Part shown: one piece after another, positions 12,301-23,977 of the stretch | How the letters are laid out: each line of letters opens with the position of its first letter | How positions within the stretch are numbered: the first letter of the stretch is position 1 | NCBI GenBank assembly: GCA_037501455.1 | Contig: CM074855.1 | Coordinates: forward strand, 38,473,001-38,537,000 | Direction: 5' to 3' | Length of the DNA: 64,000 nt | From: Lantana camara | Taxonomy: Eukaryota > Streptophyta > Magnoliopsida > Lamiales > Verbenaceae | Notes under the pieces: generated by a model | Seen by the model: the letters and a program-made list of their open reading frames with translations, nothing else | Database searches by the model: none | What the model was told of the DNA's origin: nothing | Made by a program: the position numbers and the translations under genes

Positions 12301-13470
12301 CGGAACGATGAAAACAGAAATTAAACGCAAACCATAAAACGAAAACGAAATCCGAACGAGCCCTACGAAAGCCCGTAACGAGCCCTACGAAAGTCCCAAG
12401 CCAAAATACCGGAAAAACCGTCGGAAAAGAGGGCCGCCGGTCCAGAGCCGGTCTGCCACTGGTCCACCGCCGCCGGCTGGTTCTCGAGTCGTGGCCAACA
12501 CTATCAGCTATGTCTCAACATTCCAAGGAACTTTCATGAAGGAGCAACCACCAAAAAACCACCGGAAGAGGACCAAATCCGCCGCCGAAAAACTACCGTT
12601 GCGCCATCGCTGATTCAGCCACCTCCACCGCGATTTGCTCCAATCTGATGCCGGAAATGGAATCAGGAGGGTCGAAAACCTTGGAAACCATCCTGAGTCG
12701 TCGGAAAAAGTCGCCGGAAAGCGGCGGGAGAAGCCGCTACAGTGACGCACCACCGCCGCGTCCACTTCAGGCGGCGCGTGTGCCGCCGTCTGCCGGCCGT
12801 TGGCTGCGCCGCCAATGTCCAGAGATACGTCGGGAGGTCTTCTAACAGATGGGGTGGCGCATCCCAGAGAAAAGTGACCGGAGACCGCCGCGAAGAGGCA
12901 GCGAAGTAGCGGCTCTAAGCCGCGCCACCTGCTGCTCGCTGTAGCTCCACCACCACTGGGTTTCGGGCCTCGATTCTGGTACCATCGTGACGGGCTCGTC
13001 GAGCTGATAAATTTCCACTACTCACACTTCGAATTTCGTCGAGAAACGAGCGAGAACGGGCTAGTGTGTGTAATTACACCTTGACTGCGTGAATAATGCC
13101 TGATCGCTGGAGGAAGACGACTAAGGCTGGAGCTGAGGTTCTGGCACACAAAAGGAGGATCCGGGGTATGTATCTCGGGTCCTCGTATGCAAAACGATCG
13201 GAAGAACGGGCTAACGAAGTCAGAATGGGGCAAACTTAGAGTTTACGGACTCGTTTCGATGCCCCGAACGCAAAGCAGGGGTCAAAAGATCGAAATCTCT
13301 TTCGAACGAGAAATGACCGAATAACCCCTAAAAAGAGAAAATTACAAACAGGCCCCTAAACTCTAAAAGAGTTCAAAATAGGGCCAGGCAAAACACAAAA
13401 TAATATAATTAGACACATAATAAAGTTAGAATGTGGCGTACCTTATACGTCGGACGAGCAGGGTGGTACA
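9399..13470 (-). repeat. 3' LTR of the LARD
   Basis: 4072 bp, starting TGTAGCACCCC and ending GGGTGGTACA. It holds GCTAGGCGG (9520-9528) / CCGCCTAGC (9873-9881), a block shared with the LTR at 28082 (10330-10560, with the GGCCCTTGCCTCCCCGG motif), a long AT-rich middle (10600-12060) and a GC-rich segment (12100-13000) whose overlapping open frames on both strands are compositional. A 66-bp segment between two ACGGGCT repeats (12990 and 13056) is missing from the other LTR. Confidence 0.93.
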
Positions 13471-13484
13471 ATCTTCCCTCCTTC
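13471..13484 (-). promoter_or_regulatory. Polypurine tract of the LARD
   Basis: Minus strand GAAGGAGGGAAGAT, immediately upstream of the 3' LTR whose edge is independently set by the target duplication. Confidence 0.88.
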
Positions 13485-13749
13485 AAAAGGACCTATCCTC
13501 AGGTCCTATTACTGAGTCGTAAAGCTTCGAACTGAAAAACTTCAATCCATCTCCTGAAATCTTGTAGAGTCATAGCCCTGGCTGTGAAGTTTACTCCCAC
13601 TAATTGCATCAACTCCCCTCAGAGTTCCGTAGTCCCAGAGGTTTGTTCAACACTTGACCATTGGTCGCTTCAAACTCGTTCAATCTCCACTAGGCCACTG
13701 CACCCAAAGCTCGATACCGTCGCACCCGTAACTAAGCCGCAACAAACAA

Positions 13750-14056
13750 GAGAGAATCCCATCTCTCAGCACGCAAGAGAGAGTGCCCCGTCCCTCAGGC
13801 ACAGAATTGAGAGAACCCTGTCTCTCAACCACGTAATCGAGAGAGCCCCGTCTCTCAACCTAAGTCTGGCAGACTTCCACATCTTCCAAACATTCTAGTT
13901 TGAGAAAATCCAGCATTTCTCAAACCCCTAAATTCGAGAGAATCCAGCATCTCTTGCTCACATAATTAGAAAGAATCCAACATCTTTCTATCTCGTAAAT
14001 AGGGAGAATCCCACATCTCCCTAACACGTAAATAGAGAGATCTCAACAACTCTCTA
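13750..14056. repeat. Array of about ten covarying hairpin units in the LARD interior
   Basis: Units begin at about 13750, 13777, 13809, 13839, 13902, 13936, 13969, 14002 and 14035, with a degenerate region around 13862-13900 that contains another hairpin (AAGTCT-GGC-AGACTT, 13862-13876). Each unit is a 6-8 bp stem, a 6-8 nt loop (often ATCCAGCA or similar) and a linker resembling ACACGTAAATA. Stem pairs differ between units but stay complementary: GAGAGA/TCTCTC, GAGAAA/TTTCTC, GAAAGA/TCTTTC, GGGAGA/TCTCCC. The period is 33-34 bp in the right half. It lies about 1.5-1.9 kb downstream of the PBS in the direction of transcription, 270-580 bp before the PPT. Confidence 0.85.
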
Positions 14057-14803
14057 GCACGCAAGTTCACTTACTCAGCATTCATACTCAACTCTAGGGG
14101 GATATCGCGATGGGATCACTATAAAATAAAATCACAATATGCTTGTAGGTGCATGAAGGGTTAGTGAGCCATTAAGGAAACTATAAACACTGAAGCACGA
14201 ACAATTCACGCAAGCATGTAATCCATTCAGTTTACAAGAATTGACAACAAAAACAACAAATTTTAAGTTATGAAAAATTAAAGCAGTTAGTCACGTTATT
14301 ACAATCGAGCAACATCAAACATTACACGTTGTCACATACGTCAAGCAAAATAAAATATAATTACTTATAAAATGCATGGGTGCAAATGCCATGAATGCTT
14401 AAGGTACCGTTCACCGTGGAAATGAAGTCGAGGTTGGCAATTCTTTAATTTGGAAGGATAATCGAATCCTTGACTGGCAGTGGTTCCAACCCTTCGTTCA
14501 AACTTGAATTCTTTAGTATTCCCTAAGATTCTCGGGTGCCCAAATTGTCTTGGACCATCTCACTTAATTCTCGGTAATCGGGAATTGCTATTTCTTCCAA
14601 CGGTAAAATCTCTCAGGACCATCGTGGGGAAATAGATGAAGAATCTTTAAACGATCTTACTTAGTACACCGTCATTGTAAATGATGCCCTTATCCTCAAT
14701 ATTTGGTGGAGTTGATCTTCAATGACCTCAGCACTAAATCCCATAACTTACAAAATTTTCCCCCTTTTTCCTTTGTGTAAGAGTAACTACTCTGGTGGTG
14801 TCT

Positions 14804-15025
14804 CTATAATAGTAATCCGATTCCCTCTTTAGAATTTTCTGAATTGTACAAGTGCCTTGATTTCTTCATTGTCACCTCAGGCCATTCAGATTTAGAAATT
14901 CTGACTTTCTTATAAAATTTGCTAACCCCGAGTACCTCCAGGTAGTTAAGTATATATCCTGAAGGCACCTCGTTAGTTAAAAGGTCTCTTGTTTCCCTTG
15001 TATACAGACATCTTCTTTTATCCAC
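14804..15025 (-). CDS. Small open frame in the LARD interior, unrecognised
   Basis: 73 codons, ATG to stop, rich in Lys, Arg, Ser and Glu; no domain, signal peptide or zinc-binding motif is visible and I do not recognise it. It is the longest frame on the transcribed strand of the interior. In AT-rich non-coding DNA a frame of this size can occur by chance, so it is recorded only as a possible remnant of a captured or ancestral gene. Confidence 0.15.
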   Translation of the reverse strand: MDKRRCLYTRETRDLLTNEVPSGYILNYLEVLGVSKFYKKVRISKSEWPEVTMKKSRHLYNSENSKEGIGLLL

Positions 15026-15594
15026 CCTATACCCCGAGTTCGTTAAATCAACTATCCACTTTCTGATCCACTTCTATTCAGATCCCAATGCAGCTTCCAC
15101 CAAAATCAGTACTCGTTGAAACAGGTAACAAAATCACCTAAATATAACCACAAGTCTAATGCATGTGGGGTTAGGGATGTAAATGATATGCACTCGTATC
15201 CAACAAAGAAGGCAGTCAAGCACGTAGAACAAATGTTCAAAATAATTATAATTTAATCCAATGCATGATGCATGTGCTATGAATGCACAATACCTGTTTC
15301 AATAAGGTTAGCATCTATGCATGCGGGTTAGTATGTGGATATGTCAAGTAATAAAAACAATTAAGAACACTTAAGTAATGCACATGCAATACGTGATTTA
15401 ATAAAATTTTAAAGCATAACAATGATAATTTTGCAAGAATCGTAATCATAGTGTGCACACAATCACATAAGCTCAGACAAATTCATGCAGAGAAGTCGAA
15501 ACTTCACATCAGATGAATGCAATGCTCAAGTATTCCTATCCCGTCCGACCTACTGACATGACACGACCCCAGAGCACCGGTTCTGAACCTGGTA

Positions 15595-15606
15595 GCTCTG
15601 ATACCA
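15595..15606 (-). promoter_or_regulatory. Primer binding site (iMet tRNA) of the LARD
   Basis: Minus strand TGGTATCAGAGC, an exact match to the usual initiator-Met PBS of plant LTR retrotransposons, seven bases from the 5' LTR edge at 15614. Confidence 0.93.
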
Positions 15607-15613
15607 CTTAAGA

Positions 15614-18600
15614 TGTAGCACCCCAAGCAGTGGGGCACCACACCCCCGCACTATGACCCGACACGTGTACGAAATGGAAAGTCCGCACACCCACCAAGTC
15701 ACAACGAACGGGTGACAAACAAAAACCAACCTAAGCTAGGTGGTACCTAAACCCTGTACAAGCGCAAATATGCAAGACCTGAATGCTGAAGTAATACAAA
15801 ATATGAATTCTCAAAAACCTTAATCAGCAATCATAATTCATATATTTCAAAAAGTAACTCAACATCAACTAAACGGGTTCAACTGTCCTAGAAACCTGTC
15901 CCGATCAAACATATAATCAAAACGGGTTCATCTAAACCGAGCACCTTTCCTAACCTGTCGCGAAATTCATACATCCAAATCATAAGTACCAACCTGCATA
16001 ATATATACATATCATATACATAGTTTCCTTCACAAACAAAACAAGGTACTTCACAAATCAAACAAACCGACACAGACTCGACAGACCCGACTCAAAGCCG
16101 CCTAGCTCAAACTTGCAAGAACTGAAAAGTGGAAAAGAAGGGGGAGGGTCAGTCTCTAGAAGACTGAGCGAGCAGGAGCGATAAATATATATAAAAAACA
16201 TGCACATGCAAGTCATAAATCCCAAGCAAGGTTTTATTCAAAGGTAGTTCCCACGAAGGGCAAGAAAATAACTAAGTAGTGCTCGGACTTTACAACTAAT
16301 TCATATTAAATTCATTAAGTTCATAAATCATACATAATCAATAAGGCTCGGCGAGTGAGCGTGCACAATCTCCAACCAAACTCCGACCGTGTACGATAAA
16401 TATCATTAATACCTTAAATAGGTGGTCATGCAATATATCATAATACACACAGATCATATATCATAGCATAAAACATAGTCGTTTGGGCAATCCGTGTCCC
16501 GGCCTTCCCGCACGGTGCATATCGATCATAACATACTCATAATCATAAAATAAGTTCCAACCTTCTTCCTCCGGGTGGTGGACGGGTTAGCAAGACCCGA
16601 CCACCTCATACATAGGCCAATGGGGTTTCATGACTCCCCCAAGGGCACTCAGCTCCCATTCCCCGCTAAACCTCCTAGCGAGGGCCGGTATCACCGTACA
16701 TAAGGTGGGACTAGTACAAGGGATCACCGTCGGCCCTTGCCTCCCCGGATAGCCACTTGCACTAAGTCCCTGGCCCCGTGAACATATCATACATGCATAA
16801 TCTTGCCAAAACATTTCAATTCATCAGAACAAAACATATTTCATAATTCATTTGAAAAGGGTTTACTCTATCAAAGTTTACTCGATGACTCTATTTTAAA
16901 ATCAACATATATATATATATTTAAGGTTTTGGCCAAAGCTTGTCACATAAGGTTGTAGGGTTTAATATGTAACTAGAACGAAAACACCCTCACCTGGCAC
17001 CAAACGAAGCTAAACCAAAAGCAAATGGTCCACCCCGGAACCTGCACGACCAGAAGTCACCACCCCGGGTGCACCTGTACCAACTGATCACACAAAACAC
17101 AGTACAAAACTCAGACTCAGACTCAGACAACCATATAAAGACGCATGGCACATGCTCAAGTACTTAAGAAATGCAATCATATAAGCCAAGTTCATAATCA
17201 TACTAATTACTTGTAAAATAAAATATCGCATAGCTCAACATATTTACAAAGTAGATCAAGAGATGTTCTTATACACAATCAATTCAAATAGACAAAATGG
17301 AAGGCAATGCATATCACATTATTTCATATAAATTCATATATCAAATGACTAATTCATATTCATACGAATAACTTATTTCTTAAGTGCAAAAGTTCTAATT
17401 GAATCATATAAGTTTCATACAATTCATATATCGCATAATAGGTTTATTTTAAATTAAGCAATTAAACCTAAATCACAAAGTTTCAAATTAAATCACCCAA
17501 GGCATACTAATTCAATTCTGACTAAATCATAAATTGCATAACAAATTCTTATATCATATAATAAATTCCAATTCAAGTCATATTTCACATTTTACACAAA
17601 ATCCACATATTACAAGACCAATTGAATCGTATAATAGCATGTGACGAATTCATTTAAACCTACGGGGTTACATCCCAAATTTCGACTAAGCCATTTAATC
17701 ATTCAAAGATCATACAATTCATACATTGCATAATAGATTCAAATTCAATTTAGGTAATTAAACGTTAATTGCAAAAATCTCAAATTTAATTATTCAAGGC
17801 ATAATAAATCAACTTTTACTTCATCAAAATTAGCATAATCGTTTTCAAATGATAAGGTTCAATTAATTCAAGTTATACAAATTTACATTTTCTAAAATTA
17901 CATAAACACCCCTTCTACAAGGGCTATATTACATTTAATGGCATGAAACGAAACTATTATCAACAAAAATCATGAAATCATACATTCATCATTCATTAAA
18001 TATTTTCAAATACCATACAATGCATATTCATTAATTTATCGAGCATACAAGAGCGAATTACATTTTAAAACAATTTACAACTAATATAATTCAACATAAC
18101 GGGGTTCAATTCACCATTCAAAGCATCAATACATATCACATTTCATTTAATACATGATTGCATATCCATTGGCATACATATTGATCGACAAATACAACAA
18201 TACACAATTTATTGCAATTAAAACAATTAATTCGAAATATTCAAATTATACAAAATAAATCACAATAAATCAACCGGGCATCCGATTGACGAAGGGAAAG
18301 TGGCGTTGAACTCACCACAACGAGAGGAACTTGCTGTCCGAAGGGCGTCAGAAACGCCGCCACCGGAACTAGCCGAACCGCCACGTACAGTCGTCGGACC
18401 ACCACCTCCGGTGGTCGGAAAATTCCCCGAAAGGACAGAAACATGCGCCTCGGCCTGCTAGATAAAAGCCCTCAACTAATTTCTGAAAATACCAAGCACA
18501 CCGGATTTCGTTGATGAAAAACCAAACTAAATCCGAACGAAAAAAAACAGAAATTAAACGCAAACCATAAAACGAAAACGAAATCCGAACATACCGTTGG

Positions 18601-19626
18601 AAAGCCCGTAACGAGCCCTACGAAAGTCCCAAGCCAAAATACCGAAAAAACCGTCGGAAAAGAGGGTCGTCGGTCCACCACCGGTCCACCACCGTCGGCC
18701 GGTTCTCGAGTCGTGGCCAACACTATCAGCTACGTCTCAACATTCCAAGCAACTTTCGTGAAGGAGCAACCACCAAAAACGCATCGGAAGAGGACCAAAT
18801 CCCCCGCCGAAACACTGCCGTTGCGCCATCGCCGGTTCAGCCACCTCCGCCGCGATTTGCTCCAATCTGATGCCGGAAATGGAATCAGGAGGGTCGAAAA
18901 CCTTGGAAACCATCCTGAGTCGTCGGAAAAAGTCGCCGGAAAGCGGCAGGAGAAGCCGCTACAGTGACACGCCGCCGCCGCGTCCACTTCAGGCGACGCG
19001 TGTGCCGCCGTCCGCCGGCCGTTGGCTGCACCGCCAACGTCCAGAGATACACCGGGAGGTCTTCTAACAGATGGGGTGGCGCGTGCCGGAGAAAAGTGAT
19101 CGGAGACCGCCGTGAAGAGGCGGCGAAGTGGCGGCTCTCAGCCGCGCCACCTGCTACTCGCCGTAGATCCACCACCGCTGGGTTTCGGGCCTCGATTCTG
19201 GTACCATCGTGACGGGCTAGTGTGTGTAATTACACCTTGACTGCGTGAATAGTGCCTGATCGCTGGAGGAAGACGACTAAGTCTGGAGTTGAGGTTTTGG
19301 CAAGCAAAACGAGGATCCGGGGTATATATCTCGGGTCCTCGTATGCAAAACGATCGGAAGAATGGGCTAACGAAGTCAGAATGGGGCAAACTTAGAGTCT
19401 ACGGACTCGTTTCGATGCCCCGAACGCAAAGCAGGGGTCAAAATATCAAAATCTCTTTCAAACGAGAAATGACTGAATAACCCCTAAAAAGAGAAAATTA
19501 CAAACAGGTCCCTAAACTCTAAAAGAGTTCAAAATAGGGCCAGGCAAAACACAAAATAATATAATTAGACACATAATTAAGTTGTAATGTGGCGTACCTT
19601 AGACGTCGGACTAGTGGGGTGTTACA
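15614..19626 (-). repeat. 5' LTR of the LARD
   Basis: 4013 bp, TGTAGCACCCC to GGGTGTTACA. Near-identical to 9399-13470 over long stretches. Differences include the 66-bp absence at 19212-19218, GCTAGGTGG instead of GCTAGGCGG at 15735-15743 (partner CCGCCTAGC intact at 16098-16106), and scattered substitutions and short indels in the GC-rich part (18300-19150). The open frames in the GC-rich part overlap on both strands and are not genes. Confidence 0.93.
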
Positions 19627-19915
19627 AGTACCGTAGTGTGCAATACTTAGTTCCATATCATGAGCTCTTGTATCCAATTCTTCGAATGTTCATGGCTTGA
19701 TACCTTCCAAGATGTAAAGCAATCCCCAATGCATGCCTTGAATACACATTTCTATTGCAGATATCTCTGAAAGTCTATCCTTGCAATTCAAACTCAATGC
19801 TCGGCAATGATTGATGTAATCGATGACTGGTTCGTCTTTCCACTGTTTTGCATTAGTGAGCTAGATCATACTTACAGTGCGATGAGTGCTATAGAAACGA
19901 TTCAAGAACTCTCTT
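19627..19915 (-). pseudogene. Gag middle part of the host gypsy element (piece 2)
   Basis: On the minus strand this continues the capsid-like gag domain: FLNRFYSTHRTVSM, then VIDYINHCRALSLNCKDRLSE, MCIQGMHWGLLYILEGIKP, TFEELDTRAHDMELSIAHYG. It contains in-frame stops, one where the family has Arg (TGA at 19690-19692, plus strand TCA). The piece is bounded by two insertions with exact target duplications: the LARD (AGTAC, 19627-19631) and the solo LTR (CTCTT, 19911-19915). Confidence 0.85.
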
Positions 19916-22444
19916 TGTAACTCCCCAGCTTTCGGCCTTTTAGGTAAGAACGTCATGTGTGAGTTTTGAGAGTTAGAATTTAATTTAGTTTGTTCATTTC
20001 TTTAATTTTACATTTCATGGCATAATTTTTTAAAATTATATTTCAAGTGTTTTTATGAAATTCATATCAAATTGATATTTATTGCATAAGTTGAATTCGA
20101 TTGATACGTGAACTAATTCCCGAACGTGACTTAATTGCCTATATGTCCTTATTTGATCATTTTCTTCAATTTGTGGACTTAATTGCATGACTTTTGCATG
20201 GGACCAAATTGATCATTTATTATGGGATTGGACTCAATTGCATGACTTATGAACTTAGGGGATTTAATAGCAAATTGGAGCATTTTATGCCTTTTATTGC
20301 AGCATTACGTGATGCACCTCTTTCCATTTTCCTTCATACATACAAACATTCATATTTCTTGCTCCTTTGCTTCCACTTTGCTCAATCTAAAACCCTCATC
20401 AAGGAGAAAAGGATTTTATCAATTCAAGCTATATTTTGAAGAAATTGTGAACTTGGAAGCTTGATCATCATATTCATCCATCTCTTTTCATCTCTTTTCA
20501 TTTCAAGGTAAAGATGGTCATTGTATGAATTTCTTTGATTGATTATGTGGGACTAGGGTTATGGTTTGAGCTTGATGAAGTGTGTTTTAGTTATTGGAGA
20601 TATGAATACTTGATCTTAGCTTGAATTTGATGCATATATATTGAAGCTTATGAATTTGGATGCTAAGTTGATATATGGGTTTGAATTGATGATTCTTGTT
20701 GATTAAAGCTTGATATAAGTGTTCGGATTGGATTTTAGTGAACTATAAGTATGCTAGTATGTTTATTTCATGAATTGTATGCATTTGAGCTTGGTATTTG
20801 ATCATTTATGGTTGTTGGTTTTTGGTTCGTATCTCCCCTGCTAGTGCTCTGTTTTCTGCTGCAACTGCATAACGGGAACGGTCCTTCCCGTCCCAGTTCA
20901 TTCTGGGAACGGTCGTTCCCACCCCTGATAGATGGCGCGCGAGACTAGGAACGACCCTTCCCAATTTTGGCTTACAGCCGGAACGGCCATTCCCAGCCAT
21001 GAACAAAATGTAAATTTCTTACAGACGCGCGGGATTGGTTCGGGGAGCCGGGAAAGGCCCTTCCCATTTCTAGTACAAAACCAGAACGGCCGTTCCCATG
21101 CTTCAGGGGGTTTTATGAATTTTCTGTATAAAATTGAGTTTTCCAAATCCGTTTCTAATGCCATAAATGATCGATACGTGTTATTATATGCTCATTTTAT
21201 GCATGAAAATGATCATACCATTCCATAAATTGTCAATGCACGTTATATTGTTCATGATCACGTCGTTCGTCCTAATTGGTACATTTGAGTCGTGTCTCAC
21301 GGACAATTGTCTTTCTCGCATAGACCAGCTTCCTGGTGACGAGGAGCAGGCCCTGTGAGTTGTATCCTTGTTTCTTTTGGTCACACGGGTGAGGTTTAAA
21401 TTTCTAGATATATATAACCCTTATAACCCTATGTGAACTTTTTGCCCAAAATGTATATATATATCTATATAATCTTTCAAACCTCGATTGATTGAATTGA
21501 AATGACTGTTTTGGCAAGTAAAATGTATTGCACTGTGGGCCCGAGGGTAGTGGCTTGAGCCAACCGGGAAAGCATGGGCTGACGGGTAACTCTAGCCCTA
21601 TCCTCACCATTTGGGATGACCCCTAAATCCACCAGGAGGTTTGGTGGAGGAAGGAATCCCGTACATAGGAGTCATGTTCCTGACGTACGCATTGATTGGA
21701 TGGTTGGGCCTTGCAAACCCACCATCACCTGGAGGAAGAAGGGTTCATGAAACTGCTAATTGTGCACTATAATAACTTGCATGCTCACTATTGAATTGAA
21801 ACACGGTTATGGTATTGTTCACTGTCAGGAGTAAAGGTTGGAGACTGCCCTCACTCGCTGGGCCACTGATTGACTGGAATTGTAAATAACTTGATAAACT
21901 TGATAGTTGTAATCTCGGGCGATATATATATCTTATTTCTTGAATTATAGTGTTCTTTTACCAAAAATATTACCCGAGACTATAACTTGAATGTATGTGC
22001 GCTTATATTTATATACCCCTCACTCAGTCTTTTATAGACTGACGCCTCAACCTTTCAGTTTTTACAGGTGCGTGCTAGGCGGGAATTAGAGTCGAGTGTG
22101 TCTTTAATTTGGGTCTAGCACACTTCACCTTCATATTACTTTCATATATTGACACTTATGGAATATTAGTATGTTTATGGAATTTTGGAGATGATAATGT
22201 ATTGATATGTATATGGGAAGATAGCATGCTTTTGGATACTTGTTAATCAATAATGAAATATTATGCTTCCGCTTTTATTGTTGTGACTTGATTATTTGGT
22301 TTAGGGTTAGTCCCGCCTAGCTATTATCATTTTTTTTACTGTCTCCCTTTTGCTATAGCTTTGGTTCATGTATGGATTGACTGTTTCATATGTGAATTGA
22401 ACTATAGTGCGGGGGATGTGGTACCTAGCATTCCGGGTGCTACA
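19916..22444 (+). mobile_element. Solo LTR of the element A family
   Basis: 2529 bp from TGTAACTCCCC to CGGGTGCTACA, with target duplication CTCTT at 19911-19915 and 22445-22449. It is the same family as 5894-8354 in the opposite orientation: same opening AGCTTTCGGCC block, same palindrome cluster (20873-21095), same closing block. The inverted repeat GCTAGGCGGGA (22074-22084) / TCCCGCCTAGC (22311-22321) is perfect. Solo LTRs arise by recombination between the two LTRs of a full element. It contains no coding sequence. Confidence 0.93.
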
Positions 22445-23217
22445 CTCTTTCCATTTGGTTCCAATTGTCGATCGATTCTGATTCTAAATCAACATTCCAA
22501 TCAAAAGCATTTCCTTTAAGTGACCGCACGAATTGTTTCACCAAATGATCACTATACGTCCCCACATTGTTGCATGTTTCCACAAAATGAGCAATATGTT
22601 GCTTCGGGTTGCCCTTTCCATCAAATTACTGAAAACTCAATGGTTGATAACCCATCGGCATCCTCAAAGAATCAATACGTTTAGTGTATGTCTTTGAGTA
22701 TGTTGGAAAATTTTGGGAGGACACACCATACTGAGCTCTAATTGTATTGGTTATCATATTTTGCAGTTCTTGCACAGATAGGGCGGCGATGGACGCAGTA
22801 GAGTTAGGTTTTGATCTAGAGTCATGTTGAGGAGACAAGTTAACTCGCTTTCCATTAGTGACTTGAGCCGAAAGAGTTTGAGGGTTACGAGTAGACTGAC
22901 CAGGATCATCATTTTCTGACTTATTCATAAGTTGAGCAACATGGAAGTCTTTATCCTCCAATGTCTTTTGCAAGGTAGTCATTGCTTGAGTCATTTGGGC
23001 AACTTGCTCTTCAAGAGTCATAGTTTCTTTAGTGAAATGAGGTTTTTTTTGATTTAGTTTCCTTGGGGGTTGAAGGAGTTGAACTATCCGATGATTTTGA
23101 GTCACGATCGTCTGTAGAAGACCGCACAGTGCCATCAACTACTTTATTCTTTAGATTTTGTTGGTTCGCGCCATTAGCTCACTTATTCTTCAGGTTGGGT
23201 TGGATTTTAGGAGCCAT
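22445..23217 (-). pseudogene. Gag N-terminal part of the host gypsy element (piece 1)
   Basis: The likely start is the ATG at 23217-23215 (MAPKIQPNLK). After a Ser/Thr-rich stretch, a run of eight A (plus-strand T, 23042-23049) marks a frameshift into the 22626-23138 frame, which holds a coiled-coil-like segment (MTLEEQVAQMTQAMTTLQKTLE) and then a tail with the typical MGYQPLSFQ. A TAA at 22626-22628 replaces the usual Gln codon; beyond it the gag domain is readable (FDGKGNPKQHIAHFVETCNN, FVRSLKGNAFDW) up to the solo LTR. It belongs to a well-known plant gypsy Gag family; pol lies outside the window. Confidence 0.85.
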
Positions 23218-23806
23218 TGAGTATTTGTTGAACTTTGGTATGAAAAGAAAGAGATGAGAGTTAAGATGAGTCCTAGCGGGCGTGTCAATCTGTTTGCACT
23301 AAAAATTCGCGTTTATTGATTTTTAGTCAACACCGAATAGATAATACAAATTATTTAATAATTCAAGTAAAAGTGGGTCTTCAATCTTCAATTTGATCCT
23401 CTGGTTCTTCCTTTGAATTTAAAGTTGCTCAAATCTTCAAACGCTCCTTGATGGATTTGGTGGTTTGATCTTTTTCAACTTCAAGTTTAGCTTTTAATAA
23501 CGTTAATTTGTAGGTCCTTCGACTTGTTTATGAATCAAAAGCCAGATTTTGGAGAATTCCGCCAAGAACACCGATGAACTCGCCAGTAACTCCGTGGATT
23601 TACCTTGAATATAACGTTGATTCGTCGGTATAACGCTTTGATAGCGGATCAAACGCCTCGATTTGGTAACTTCAGGGAAGAACGCCTTTGAATGCCTTAG
23701 AACTCCATCTTAAACTTGTAGAGAGAACTTTGGCCTTCTTCTTCTCCTTAGCCTTCTTGGATTTGTGTTGTGTGTTGAATGAACAACCCATGACCTCTTT
23801 ATATAG

Positions 23807-23815
23807 GTGTAGGAA
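23807..23815 (-). promoter_or_regulatory. TATA box of the host element LTR
   Basis: Minus strand TATATAAAG, in an otherwise mixed-composition context, about 525 bp into the LTR from its right edge and about 590 bp upstream of the gag ATG. The placement fits a retrotransposon promoter. Confidence 0.5.
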
Positions 23816-23972
23816 TCAAGACTTGTGGTTCAAGTCAAAGTTTATTTGATAATTATCTCTTATATTTTTTGAAGAGATAATATCAAATAAATCATATAAA
23901 TATTTATCTCTTTAATATTTTATTATTTTTTTAAAGAGATAATATCACATAAAATCACATGAGTATTTATCT

Positions 23973-23977
<5 letters not shown>

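Larger units (their letters stand above)
13485..15594 (-). other. Internal domain of the LARD, non-coding
   Basis: About 2.1 kb between PPT and PBS. From left to right in window coordinates: a short unique segment, the hairpin array (13750-14056), then mostly AT-rich sequence with recurrent ATGCATG-type words (14340-15540). The only open frame worth noting is 14804-15025. No gag, protease, RT or integrase motif can be read in any frame. The conserved part of such interiors is expected to hold packaging and reverse-transcription signals. Confidence 0.85.
9399..19626 (-). mobile_element. Complete non-autonomous LTR retrotransposon (LARD) with target duplication
   Basis: Two 4-kb LTRs (9399-13470 and 15614-19626) flank a 2143-bp internal region with an iMet PBS (15595-15606) and a polypurine tract (13471-13484), but no recognisable gag or pol. 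The target duplication AGTAC is exact at 9394-9398 and 19627-19631, so both edges are certain. Long LTRs with a short non-coding interior define a large retrotransposon derivative; proteins must be supplied in trans, plausibly by a chromovirus using the same tRNA primer. It sits inside a gag gene and is itself uninterrupted, and its LTRs are nearly identical by eye apart from small indels, so it is comparatively young. It is transcribed from right to left in window coordinates. Confidence 0.93.

Noticed and set aside
13750..14056. The spaced short repeats look superficially like a CRISPR array
   Set aside because: Repeats are not identical, spacers are short and similar to each other, there is no cas gene and the context is a plant retrotransposon.
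18241..19480. Several overlapping frames of 60-100 codons on both strands (also 12107-13233 and 47970-48740)
   Set aside because: They lie in the GC-rich part of LARD-family LTRs; frames on both strands are low complexity and not conserved between LTR copies.
20194..20464. Two overlapping frames of 71-81 codons
   Set aside because: They lie within the solo LTR 19916-22444 and are not conserved in its sister LTR.
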